From positions 3,449,001-3,513,000 of the forward strand of contig NZ_CP072597.1 of assembly GCF_018847975.1 (NCBI RefSeq): 64,000 bases of DNA, written 5' to 3'. The translations under genes and the position numbers were made by a program. Source of the stretch: Lysobacter sp. K5869 (GTDB taxonomy: Bacteria; Pseudomonadota; Gammaproteobacteria; Xanthomonadales; Xanthomonadaceae). Positions 8,430-18,091 of the stretch are shown here, piece after piece; position 1 is the first letter of the stretch; each line of letters starts with the position of its first letter. Below the pieces are notes generated by a model. It worked only from the letters and a program-made list of their open reading frames with translations, was not told the origin of the DNA and did not search any database.

Positions 8430-9595
8430 GCCAGCCGGCCCCGCAAGCGCCGTCGGACGCGGGCGCGCCCGCGTTCGACGAGGCGTGGTTCGCCGCGCGC
8501 GCCCAGCCGGGCGTGCAGCGGCTCAAGGCCTACGATCCGGGCCACGATCTGGTCGCGCTGCGCCGCCAGTACGGCGAGGCGCATCTGGTCGAACTGGGGT
8601 CCAACGAGAATCCCTACGGCCCGTCGCCGGCCGCGCGCGAAGCGATCCTGGATTCGCTGCACGCGCTGCATCGTTATCCCGATCCGCTCGGCGGCGACCT
8701 CAAGCGCGCGCTGGCGCGCAAGCACGGCGTCGACACGAAGCAGATCCTGCTCGGCAACGGCTCGCACGAACTGCTGATGCAGCTCGGCCAGGTGTTCGCC
8801 GGCCCCGGCGAGGAGGTGGTGTTCTCGCGCTACGGCTTCGCGGTGTTCGCGCTGTCCACCCAGGCGGCCGGCGCGCGCATGAACATCGTCGACGCGCTGC
8901 CGCGCGAGGCGGCGATGCCCTGCGGCCACGACCTCGACGCCATCGCCGCGGCGGTGAGCGCCGACACCAAGCTGGTCTACATCGCCAATCCGAACAATCC
9001 CACCGGCACCTGGTTCGGCCGCGACGCGTTGGTCGCGTTCCTCGACAAGATTCCGCCGCACGTCATCGTGGTAATGGACGAGGCCTACGCCGAAATGGCC
9101 GACGCGCCGGATTACGCCAGCGCGCTGAGCGTGCTGGCGCGGTATCCCAACGTCGCCGTCACCCGCACCTTCAGCAAGGCCTACGGGCTGGCCGGTTTGC
9201 GCGTCGGCTATCTGATCGCCCAGCCGGGCCTGATCGCGGTGATGGACCGCTTGCGCGAGAGCTTCAACGTCAACGGCCCCGCGCTCGCCGCGTGCGAAGC
9301 CGCGCTCGGCGACGAAGATCATCTGCGCTGGGCGTGCGCGCGCAACGCCGAACAGCGCGCCGTGCTCGACGAGGCGCTGCGCAAGCGCGGCCTGCGCACG
9401 TTCCCCTCGCAGACCAATTTCGTGCTGGCCGAATTCGGCGCGCGCACGCCGCAGGTGGAAGCCGCGCTGGTCGAGCGCGGGGTGATCCTGCGGCCGATGG
9501 GCGGCTACGGCCTGGGCGACTGCATCCGCATCAGCGTCGGTTCGGCCGACGAGAACCGCCGCCTGCTGGCGGCATTGGACGAAGTGCTGGCATGA
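8426..9595 (+). CDS. hisC: Histidinol-phosphate / aromatic aminotransferase (HisC family)
   Basis: Class-II PLP aminotransferase of 389 aa. The PLP lysine is K251 in RTFSKAYGLAGLRVGY. ANPNNPTGT, VVMDEAYAEM and the substrate-binding SNENPYGPSP are present. Its place between pheA and aroA, with ATGA overlaps on both sides, suggests it serves as the aromatic (phenylalanine/tyrosine) transaminase as well as, or instead of, the histidine pathway enzyme. This is the arrangement often called hisC2. Family assignment is firm; which substrate dominates cannot be read from sequence. Confidence 0.9.
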   Translation: MSQPAPQAPSDAGAPAFDEAWFAARAQPGVQRLKAYDPGHDLVALRRQYGEAHLVELGSNENPYGPSPAAREAILDSLHALHRYPDPLGGDLKRALARKHGVDTKQILLGNGSHELLMQLGQVFAGPGEEVVFSRYGFAVFALSTQAAGARMNIVDALPREAAMPCGHDLDAIAAAVSADTKLVYIANPNNPTGTWFGRDALVAFLDKIPPHVIVVMDEAYAEMADAPDYASALSVLARYPNVAVTRTFSKAYGLAGLRVGYLIAQPGLIAVMDRLRESFNVNGPALAACEAALGDEDHLRWACARNAEQRAVLDEALRKRGLRTFPSQTNFVLAEFGARTPQVEAALVERGVILRPMGGYGLGDCIRISVGSADENRRLLAALDEVLA

Positions 9596-10914
9596 GCGCG
9601 AGCGAATCTTCCCAGGCCTGGACCGCCGGTCCGGGCGCCCCGTTGCGCGGTTCGATCCGGGTGCCGGGCGACAAATCGGTATCGCACCGGGCGGTGATGC
9701 TCGGCGCGCTGGCCGAAGGCGTCACCCGCGTCACCGGCTTTCTCGAAGGCGAGGACACCCGCGCCACCGCGCGCGTGTTCGAGCGGCTCGGCGTGCGCAT
9801 CGAAACGCCGAGTGCGAGCGAGCGCATCGTCCACGGCGTCGGCCTGCGCGGTTTGCGCGGCAGCGACGCGCCGTTGGACTGCGGCAACGCCGGCACCGGC
9901 ATGCGCCTGCTCGCCGGCGCGCTGGCGGGGCAGGCGTTCGACAGTGTGCTGATCGGCGACGCCTCGCTGTCCAAGCGGCCGATGCGCCGCGTGACCGAGC
10001 CGCTGGCGGCGATGGGCGCGCGCATCGACAGCGAGGACGGCGGCTTGCCGCCGCTGCGCATCCACGGCGGCCGCGCGCTCGCCGGCATCGAATACACCTT
10101 GCCGGTCGCCAGCGCGCAGGTGAAGTCGGCGCTGCTGTTGGCCGGCTTGTACGCGCAGGGCGAAACCGTGGTGCACGAACCGCATCCGACCCGCGACTAC
10201 ACCGAGCGCATGCTCGCCGCGTTCGGCTGGCCGATCGAGTTCTCGCCCGGCTACGCGCGCCTGAGCGGCGGCCACGCGCTGCGCGCGACCGATGTCGCGG
10301 TGCCGGCCGACTTCTCCTCGGCGGCGTTCTTCCTGGTCGCCGCGAGCGTGATTCCGGGGTCGGAGTTGCTGCTCGAAGCGGTCGGCATGAATCCGCGCCG
10401 CACCGGCTTGCTCTCGGCGCTGCGTCTGATGGGCGCGGACATCGTCGAAGAGAACCCGCGCAGCGAAGGCGGCGAACCGGTCGCGGACCTGCGCGTGCGC
10501 TACGCGCGCCTGCGCGGCGTGGACGTGCCGCAGGCGCTGGTGCCGGACATGATCGACGAGTTCCCGGCGCTGTTCGTCGCCGCGGCCGTGGCGCAGGGCC
10601 GCACCGTGGTCAGCGGCGCGGCGGAGCTGCGGGTCAAGGAGTCCGACCGCATCGCGACCATGGCCGCGGGCCTGCGCGCGCTCGGCGCGAAGATCGAGGA
10701 AACGCCCGACGGCGCGATCATCGACGGCGGCTCGTTCGCCGGCGGCGCGGTCGAGAGCCACGGCGATCACCGCATCGCGATGAGTTTCGCGGTGGCGGCG
10801 CAGCTGGCTTCCGGCGAGGTGCGCATCGGCGACGTGGCCAATGTGGCGACGTCGTTCCCGGGGTTCGAGGCGCTGGCCGCGAAAGCGGGCATGCGGGTCG
10901 GCGCGGCGGCTTGA
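9592..10914 (+). CDS. aroA: 3-phosphoshikimate 1-carboxyvinyltransferase (EPSP synthase)
   Basis: Sixth step of the shikimate pathway: shikimate-3-phosphate plus PEP to EPSP. The 440-aa product has DKSVSHRAVMLGAL near the N-terminus, GNAGTGMRLLAG, ASAQVKSALLLAGL and RVKESDRI. The SAQVK motif, the phrase PGSELLLEAVGMNPRRTG and the overall sequence resemble class II enzymes more than the enterobacterial class I type. Translation is coupled to hisC by ATGA. A strong hairpin terminator follows at 10972. Confidence 0.96.
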   Translation: MSASESSQAWTAGPGAPLRGSIRVPGDKSVSHRAVMLGALAEGVTRVTGFLEGEDTRATARVFERLGVRIETPSASERIVHGVGLRGLRGSDAPLDCGNAGTGMRLLAGALAGQAFDSVLIGDASLSKRPMRRVTEPLAAMGARIDSEDGGLPPLRIHGGRALAGIEYTLPVASAQVKSALLLAGLYAQGETVVHEPHPTRDYTERMLAAFGWPIEFSPGYARLSGGHALRATDVAVPADFSSAAFFLVAASVIPGSELLLEAVGMNPRRTGLLSALRLMGADIVEENPRSEGGEPVADLRVRYARLRGVDVPQALVPDMIDEFPALFVAAAVAQGRTVVSGAAELRVKESDRIATMAAGLRALGAKIEETPDGAIIDGGSFAGGAVESHGDHRIAMSFAVAAQLASGEVRIGDVANVATSFPGFEALAAKAGMRVGAAA

Positions 10915-10971
10915 GGTTCGCGGCTGATGTTCGCGGTGCGAGCCGCGGGCCGTTGCAGCCGAACCCGAACG

Positions 10972-11004
10972 AAGAACGGCGGCCTCGAGGCCGCCGTTCT
11001 TTTT
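10972..11004 (+). terminator. Rho-independent terminator after aroA
   Basis: AAGAACGGCGGCC and its exact complement GGCCGCCGTTCTT form a 15-bp stem that runs directly into a short T tract. Lies 57 bp after the aroA stop. Confidence 0.9.
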
Positions 11005-11067
11005 GAGTCTAAGCCGCGATCGTCGATTCGCCCTTATGGCCGAACGACTCGGCCGCGGACGAGTCTT

Positions 11068-11661
11068 TCACTGCAGCGGCCGGAACTCGACCGGCTGCTG
11101 CACCACCGACGCCACTTCGCGCCCGTTGCGCGTGGCCGGCTTGAAGCGCCAATCGCGCACCGCGCTCAGCGCGGCGCGGTCGAGATCGCGCGAACCGCTG
11201 CGGCGGGTCACCGCGACCTCGTCGGCGCGGCCGTCGGCGCCGACGTTCACCCGCAACACCACGGTGCCGCCTTCGCCGCGGCGCAGCGCCGTGGCCGGGT
11301 AGCGCGGCGCCGGATTGCGCGCGAGCGCCACCGCGTCGGTGGCGCGCGGCTTGGCCGGCGCGGCCTTCTTCTCCGCCGAGGCCTTGGCGACGTTCTTGCT
11401 CGCGGCCGCGTTGGCCTTGCCGGCGGCGTCCTCGCCCGTGGCCGGCGTGCGTTCGACCGGCGGCAACGCCAGCACCGGCGCCAGCGGCGCGGACATCGGC
11501 GGCGCCGGCCGCTTGCCGTACAGATACCAACCCAAGAACGCCGAACCCAACAGGATCAGCAACAACCACAAGCCCGTGCGGCCCGCGGATTCGCCGGTAG
11601 CGGCCTGCGGTGCGTCGGATTGATGCGCCTGAGATTCGATGGAATGTGATGCAGTGCTCAT
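11068..11661 (-). CDS. Energy transducer TonB-like protein (197 aa)
   Basis: Inner-membrane protein coupling the proton-motive force to outer-membrane transporters. It has one transmembrane helix at about residues 30-47 (GLWLLLILLGSAFLGWYLYG), an Ala/Lys/Pro-rich periplasmic spacer, and a C-terminal TonB domain with [23 protein letters not shown] and LDRAALSAVRDWRFKPATRNG. No ExbB/ExbD genes are adjacent. A second protein with a nearly identical C-terminal domain is encoded just upstream at 11856, which points to a local duplication. Confidence 0.85.
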   Translation of the reverse strand: MSTASHSIESQAHQSDAPQAATGESAGRTGLWLLLILLGSAFLGWYLYGKRPAPPMSAPLAPVLALPPVERTPATGEDAAGKANAAASKNVAKASAEKKAAPAKPRATDAVALARNPAPRYPATALRRGEGGTVVLRVNVGADGRADEVAVTRRSGSRDLDRAALSAVRDWRFKPATRNGREVASVVQQPVEFRPLQ

Positions 11662-11776
11662 GCCGACCTCCTTGCGACGAACCCGGGGGACGGTTCGCGG
11701 AGGGCGAGCTTCGAAGCGGCGGCGTTACCCGCGGGTGAACGGTGGGTGATTTTGGTTCAGTACCCGTTCAAGCCTA

Positions 11777-11842
11777 GGAGATAGCGGTTAGGAGTTAGCA
11801 AAAGCCGCTTTCGCTAACTCCTAACTCCTAACCGCTATCTCC
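11777..11842. repeat. 22-bp perfect inverted repeat between the two TonB genes
   Basis: Arms 11777-11798 and 11821-11842 are exact complements (core AGCGGTTAGGAGTTAG). The right arm is preceded by a partial repeat of CTAACTC. It is A/T-richer than its surroundings and has no T tract. Confidence 0.75.
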
Positions 11843-11855
11843 CAGCACCAAAGCC

Positions 11856-13987
<2,132 letters not shown>

Positions 13988-14025
13988 GTGGGTTCGGTCC
14001 GGGCGGGGCTGCTGTGAGCGGCTCC

Positions 14026-14145
14026 GCTCTGGGCAAGGCTGATTCGAGCAAAACCGATTCGAGCAAAACCGATTCGAGCAAGACCGCCCCGAGCAAGATC
14101 GCCCCGAGCGAGTCCGCTCCTGGCAACACCGATCCGGGCGAAACG
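14026..14145 (+). repeat. 15-bp tandem repeat (about eight units)
   Basis: Units of the type GATTCGAGCAAAACC, the first three nearly exact and the rest degenerate. They keep a reading frame from a GTG at 14014 to a TAA at 14158-14160, which would encode a 48-aa peptide with DSSKT/APSKI repeats. No convincing ribosome site is visible, so I treat it as a repeat tract rather than a gene. Confidence 0.7.
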
Positions 14146-14232
14146 GATCGCGCGGCATAAAGCGACACCGAACCGGGCGGAACGATCTCGGCGCCGCCGC
14201 CCGCGCCACGCGGCACCAAGGAGGGTTGCGGC

Positions 14233-14625
14233 ATGGAGTCGTTGTTCTTCATGTTCCTCATCGCGGGCAAGGTCCTGCTCGCGCTGGCGCTATGGAGCGC
14301 GGTGCAGTACGCCGCGCTCGGCGCGGCCAATCGCCGCCGCGCCGAGCCGCTGACGAACGCGCGCCTGTTCGCGCGCGCGCTGCTCGGCGTCGTCGCCGGC
14401 GTCGCGCTTGGCGCCGCCTCGATCGCGCTGATCGCGGGTTCGGTTTTCTCGCTCGGCAACGACGTCAGCGACGCCGGCTTTTTCCTGATCCTGCTGTCGC
14501 TGCCGGCCGGCGCGGCGGCGGCGATGGTGTGCGGGTTCCGCCTGGCCCGCCGCTGGGTTTCGCGAGCGCAGCCTGGAGCCGCGCCCGCGGCCGAGCCCGC
14601 CGCGCGCGAGGCCGGCGAGGCCTGA
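14233..14625 (+). CDS. Small inner-membrane protein of unknown function (130 aa)
   Basis: Three hydrophobic segments: MESLFFMFLIAGKVLLALALW at the N-terminus, LLGVVAGVALGAASIALIAGSVF in the middle, and FFLILLSLPAGAAAAMVCGF, followed by a basic and then Ala/Glu-rich C-terminus. A GGAGG ribosome site stands just upstream of the ATG. I do not recognise a family. Nothing in the neighbourhood (serS upstream, azoR converging from downstream) suggests a role. Confidence 0.65.
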   Translation: MESLFFMFLIAGKVLLALALWSAVQYAALGAANRRRAEPLTNARLFARALLGVVAGVALGAASIALIAGSVFSLGNDVSDAGFFLILLSLPAGAAAAMVCGFRLARRWVSRAQPGAAPAAEPAAREAGEA

Positions 14626-14689
14626 CTGTCGGTGGCGTAGCGGTCGCTGCGGGCCGCGCGCCCGGCCTCGGCCACCGTGGCCGGCGCAA

Positions 14690-14718
14690 TAAAAAAGCCG
14701 GGCCCGTGGGGGCCCGGC
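14690..14718 (-). terminator. Rho-independent terminator for azoR
   Basis: Read on the minus strand: GCCGGGCC, a short loop, GGCCCGGC, then a run of six T. It lies 80 bp after the azoR stop. Confidence 0.88.
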
Positions 14719-14799
14719 CAATGCCGGCGTGGGGGAGGGGTACGCCGTAATCGGGTCGCGTCCGTTTCGGCCCTGGGGGCGGGCCGAAGCACGCCGTGC

Positions 14800-15378
14800 T
14801 CAGGCCGCCAGACGCTGCGGCCGCGGAATCGAGGCATGCGCCGCGGCCAGCGCGTCGGCGCGGTGCTGCGGCGAATACGACACGCCCTCGGCGCGCACGA
14901 ATTCCACATCGGTGACGCCGATGAAGCCCAGCACGTGGCGCAGATAGGTCTCCTGGAAGTCGCTCGGCTGGCCGCTGTGCAGGCCGCCGCGGCCGCTGGC
15001 GACGATGGCCTTCTTGCCCTTGGCCAGGCCTTCCGGGCCATTGGCGGTATAGCGGAAGGTCTTGCCGGCCACCGCCACGCGGTCGATCCACGCTTTCAGC
15101 GTCGAAGGGATGCCGAAGTTGTACATCGGCGCGCCGATCACGATCACGTCGGCTTCCAGGAATTGTTGCAGGATGCGCTCGGATCGCTCGGATTCGGCCG
15201 GATCGTCCTTTGCCAGGGAACGCCCGGTAAGATGGGGGATCGGGTCGGCGTCCAGATCGAGATGTTCGACGTTCAGGCCCGGCAGATCGTCCTGCCAGCG
15301 CGCCGCCACCGCCGCGGACAGTTCGCGAGTCACGGAATTTGCGCCCAGAGCGCTTGAATCGATGTGCAGAAGCTTCAT
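14800..15378 (-). CDS. azoR: FMN-dependent NADH-azoreductase
   Basis: Flavodoxin-fold quinone/azo-compound reductase of 192 aa. It starts MKLLHIDSSALGANSVTREL (FMN phosphate-binding loop) and has the family signature PMYNFGIPSTLKAWIDR and VASGRGGLHSG. Such enzymes reduce quinones by two electrons and protect against electrophile and thiol stress. It is divergent from a LysR-type regulator 124 bp away, the usual arrangement for a regulator and its target, so quinone-responsive control is likely. A terminator follows the gene. Confidence 0.92.
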   Translation of the reverse strand: MKLLHIDSSALGANSVTRELSAAVAARWQDDLPGLNVEHLDLDADPIPHLTGRSLAKDDPAESERSERILQQFLEADVIVIGAPMYNFGIPSTLKAWIDRVAVAGKTFRYTANGPEGLAKGKKAIVASGRGGLHSGQPSDFQETYLRHVLGFIGVTDVEFVRAEGVSYSPQHRADALAAAHASIPRPQRLAA

Positions 15379-15479
15379 GTCGGGACCTCGTCGGGTCGTT
15401 CGGATGCGGGCGTTGCCGCGTTGAGGCAAAGTCTGGATCGTTGCGGCTATGGAATAAAGCTGGTTCAATATCACTCGCT

Positions 15480-15495
15480 GTTCTAATTTTGGAAC
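15480..15495. promoter_or_regulatory. Possible LysR-type operator
   Basis: The interrupted palindrome GTTC-TAATTTTG-GAAC lies in the azoR/LysR intergenic region, 7 bp before the regulator's ATG. Its place and A/T-rich centre fit an autoregulatory LysR box. Confidence 0.4.
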
Positions 15496-15502
15496 TATCG
15501 TC

Positions 15503-16513
15503 ATGCACGATCTGAATGACCTGTACTACTTCGCGATGGTCGTGGACCACGCCGGTTTCGCCGCCGCCGAGCGCGCGCTGGGCATTCCCAAGTCGCGTCT
15601 GAGCCGGCGCATCAGCCAGTTGGAAACCGATCTGGGCGTGCGTTTGCTGCAGCGTTCCACCCGCCGCTTCGCGGTCACCGAAGTCGGCAACAGCGTGTAT
15701 CGCCACGCCCAATCGATGCTGGCCGAGGCGCAGGCCGCGCGCGAAGTCGTCGACCGCCTCAGCGCCGAGCCGCGCGGCGTGATCCGCGTCAGCGTGCCGG
15801 TCGGTCTGGCTCAGCAGCACATTCCGCGGCTGTTGCCCGAGTTCCTGGCCAAGTACCCGCAGGTGCGCGTGCAACTGCACGTCAGCAACCGCCGCGTCGA
15901 CATCATCAACGAAGGCGTGGACGTGGCCTTGCGCGTGCGCTCCAAGCTCGACGACGACGGCAGCCTGGTGATGCGCAGCTTCGGCCAGATCCAGGAATTG
16001 CTGGTCGCCAGCCCGAAGTACCTCAACCGCATGGGCCGCCCGACCAACCCGGACGAATTGTCCGAGCACGTCACCCTGAGCATCAGCGAAGACGACGCGC
16101 GCCAGCGCTGGGAACTGCACGGTCCCGACGGCGAAGTGCGCAAGGTCGAGCTCAAGCCGCGGGTGATGGGTTTCGATTTCCCGATGCTGATGGCGCTGGC
16201 CGAGCAGGGCGTGGGCATCACCCTGCTGCCGGAAACCGTGTGCGCCGAAGCGGTGCGCCGCGGCGAGCTGGAAGTGGTGCTGCCGAACTGGCGCCTGCCG
16301 CAAGGCATCTTCCACGCCGTGTTCGCCTCGCGCCGCGGCCTGCTGCCGGCGGTGCGGGTGTTCATCGACTTCCTCGCCGAAAAGGCGCCGTCGCTGGTCG
16401 AATCCGCGCGCCTGCAATGCAGCGACATCAAGGGCCAGCCGTGCCCCGACAGCATCGCCGGCAAGGCCGCGAAGAAGGCCGACAAGAGCCCCAACATCGC
16501 CGCCCAGGCGTGA
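15503..16513 (+). CDS. LysR-family transcriptional regulator
   Basis: DNA-binding winged helix-turn-helix at residues about 1-60 (LYYFAMVVDHAGFAAAERALGIPKSRLSRRISQLE), then a periplasmic-binding-protein-like effector domain with RVSVPVGLAQQHIPRLLPEFLAKYPQVRVQLHV. At 336 aa it is about 35 residues longer than usual, ending in a Lys/Ala-rich tail (AGKAAKKADKSPNIAAQA). It is divergent from azoR and probably activates it in response to quinone- or azo-type compounds, as inferred from position. The GC-rich hairpin at 16522-16546 closes the gene. Confidence 0.9.
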   Translation: MHDLNDLYYFAMVVDHAGFAAAERALGIPKSRLSRRISQLETDLGVRLLQRSTRRFAVTEVGNSVYRHAQSMLAEAQAAREVVDRLSAEPRGVIRVSVPVGLAQQHIPRLLPEFLAKYPQVRVQLHVSNRRVDIINEGVDVALRVRSKLDDDGSLVMRSFGQIQELLVASPKYLNRMGRPTNPDELSEHVTLSISEDDARQRWELHGPDGEVRKVELKPRVMGFDFPMLMALAEQGVGITLLPETVCAEAVRRGELEVVLPNWRLPQGIFHAVFASRRGLLPAVRVFIDFLAEKAPSLVESARLQCSDIKGQPCPDSIAGKAAKKADKSPNIAAQA

Positions 16514-16521
16514 GACAATGC

Positions 16522-16546
16522 CGCGCCCGGCGCAAGGCCGGGCGCG
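16522..16546 (+). terminator. GC-rich hairpin after the LysR gene
   Basis: A 10-bp perfect stem (CGCGCCCGGC and complement) with a 5-nt loop, 9 bp after the stop. There is no T tract, so termination is only likely. Confidence 0.45.
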
Positions 16547-16598
16547 TCGCCGCGCAGGGCGGCGGCCGGGTCGGACGATCCGGCGACGATGCGTTTAC

Positions 16599-16639
16599 GG
16601 AGAGATGGCCGAGTGGTTTAAGGCAGCGGTCTTGAAAAC
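16599..16639 (+). pseudogene. 5' half of a split tRNA-Ser(UGA)
   Basis: These bases are the acceptor 5' strand, D-arm, anticodon 5' stem and anticodon loop of tRNA-Ser (GGAGAGATGGCCGAGTGG at the start), ending in CTTGAAAAC. The sequence then leaves tRNA structure. The missing 3' half is at 18101-18149; joining the two gives a complete 90-nt tRNA with a paired GGAGAGA/TCTCTCC acceptor stem and anticodon TGA. Confidence 0.9.
16631..16639 (+). repeat. Left 9-bp direct repeat CTTGAAAAC (putative attL core)
   Basis: Identical to 18092-18100 and lying in the anticodon loop of the interrupted tRNA-Ser. The same nonamer also occurs in the anticodon loop of the intact tRNA at 16787-16795. Confidence 0.75.
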
Positions 16640-16754
16640 TTATGTTCAGGCGGTGCGCGAGCAGAAAAAACAAAGTAAAAACAACGTGTTAGTGTGTTCG
16701 CATTGGCGCTGTGGCTTGCGCCGTTTAGCGGATTCCTAGCACGTCACGAAATAC

Positions 16755-16844
16755 GGTGGGTTGGCCGAGCGGTTGAAGGCACTAGTCTTGAAAACTAGCA
16801 AGGGGGTGACCCCTTCCAGGGTTCGAATCCCTGACCCACCGCCA
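16755..16844 (+). tRNA. tRNA-Ser(UGA), intact, inside the insertion
   Basis: Complete cloverleaf with a GGTGGGT/ACCCACC acceptor stem, encoded CCA end, seven-base anticodon loop CTTGAAA (anticodon TGA) closed by the CTAGT/ACTAG stem, a long variable arm (GCAAGGGGGTGACCCCTTCC) and a GGTTCGAATCC T-loop. It differs in nearly every stem from the interrupted tRNA-Ser around it, so it is not a recent copy. It reads UCA-type serine codons and probably replaces the broken host gene. Confidence 0.95.
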
Positions 16845-16880
16845 TCAAAATAGCGCAGCGCCGTAACACAGGGAGCGTGC

Positions 16881-17786
16881 ATGCAGCCCAAGACCATCGC
16901 CGAACAGCTCTTCTTCACCACGGTGCGAATTGACACCGTTGCGGCGAATGGCGCTCAGGGTTCCGGTACGGGCTTCTTCTTCAATCACAAGATTGGCGGC
17001 AACGAGTATCTGTTCGTCGCAACGAACAAGCATGTCGTGATGGGCATGAGAGAGGGGCGCTTTTCGTTCCTGAAACAGAAGGATGGGCAACCCACCCTTG
17101 GCGACGGGTTCAATCTGCACATGGGGCAGCAGGACTGGCCGAAGATGTGGTTTGGTCACCCAGACGCGAATATCGACATTGCCGTTTGTCCGCTGGCGCC
17201 ACTGCTTGAATTTGTGAAGAAGCAGCACGGCACGGACTTGTTCCTACGGGCCGTGAATACAAGCATGATTCCAACGCCGCAGCAGGTGACGGAACTGGAT
17301 GCGGTGGAGTCCGTGACGTTCATCGGCTACCCGAATGGTGTCTGGGACAGCAAGAACCTTCTGCCAGTTGCGCGCCGGGGTACTACTGCCAGTCCTATCG
17401 AAGTGGATTTTGAGGGCACGCCGCGTTTTCTCATTGATGCGTCGGTGTTCGGTGGGTCTAGTGGCAGCCCGGTCTTCATTCTGAATCACGGATCATGGGC
17501 GACCAAGGAAGGCGGCCTCGTAGCTGGCACTCGGTTCTACTTCGTCGGCGTGATCGCCGCAGTGTTCTTCCGCACCCATCTGAACCAGATCATTCCGGTG
17601 CCGATTCCCACACAGGTTCAGCCGATGGCGCAGCAACAAGAGATGATCGACCTCGGAATCGTGTTCAAGGCACGTACCGTTGTCGAGACCATCGAAGCAT
17701 GCCTCAAAGCGCACAACGTCGATACGTCGGCACCTGCACCAATACCAGCACCGCAAGCCGCGCCCGATCCAGCACCGCAGGCATAG
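16881..17786 (+). CDS. Trypsin-like serine peptidase, cargo of the tRNA-Ser insertion (301 aa)
   Basis: Chymotrypsin-fold protease of the Trypsin_2 type. The triad is visible: H51 in VATNKHVVMG, D99 in DANIDIAVCPL and S194 in FGGSSGSPVF. There is no signal peptide or membrane helix, so it should act in the cytoplasm, unlike secreted HtrA relatives. No PDZ domain follows; the C-terminus is Pro/Ala-rich ([19 protein letters not shown]). Base composition is lower in GC than the flanks and codon choice differs, which fits acquisition with the insert. Cytoplasmic trypsin-like peptidases occur in several phage-defence modules, but no partner gene is present here, so the function is open. Confidence 0.85.
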   Translation: MQPKTIAEQLFFTTVRIDTVAANGAQGSGTGFFFNHKIGGNEYLFVATNKHVVMGMREGRFSFLKQKDGQPTLGDGFNLHMGQQDWPKMWFGHPDANIDIAVCPLAPLLEFVKKQHGTDLFLRAVNTSMIPTPQQVTELDAVESVTFIGYPNGVWDSKNLLPVARRGTTASPIEVDFEGTPRFLIDASVFGGSSGSPVFILNHGSWATKEGGLVAGTRFYFVGVIAAVFFRTHLNQIIPVPIPTQVQPMAQQQEMIDLGIVFKARTVVETIEACLKAHNVDTSAPAPIPAPQAAPDPAPQA

Positions 17787-18091
17787 TAGCTGGAGGGCTG
17801 CGCGCAACGCTCGCGCCTGCTCGCAATGGGCTAGACCGCAGCCAGCCCAACCGACCTAACCACAAGGGCAGCAATCGGTTAGCTGGCAAGCCCGCCTAAT
17901 TCCGGGCTTGCTGTTCCTTGCTCGCAGGCAAGCGCGCCGCTACAGGCCGCGCAACGGTGCCGCCAGTAGCAATCTAGGCTAAGTTACGATAAGCCACGCC
18001 AAACATGCAACGACGATAAGCCGTTGTTTTACAAAGGCGTGGCGGGCTAAACAAAGCAGCGGAAAGCTAGGTAAAAGCAGCCTCCGCAAAA
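17787..18091. other. Non-coding right end of the insertion
   Basis: No convincing gene. It holds a 9-bp perfect hairpin (GCAAGCCCG/CGGGCTTGC) near 17888-17913 that could end the protease transcript. Two direct copies of ACGATAAGCC lie at 17986-17995 and 18013-18022, and CCACGCC/GGCGTGG bracket the second. Such repeats next to an attachment core resemble recombinase arm sites, though this is only suggestive. Confidence 0.5.

Noticed and set aside
16518..16739. Peptide beginning with MAEWFKAAVLKT
   Set aside because: This phrase is the well-known false translation of a tRNA-Ser gene; the frame only reads through the 5' tRNA half.
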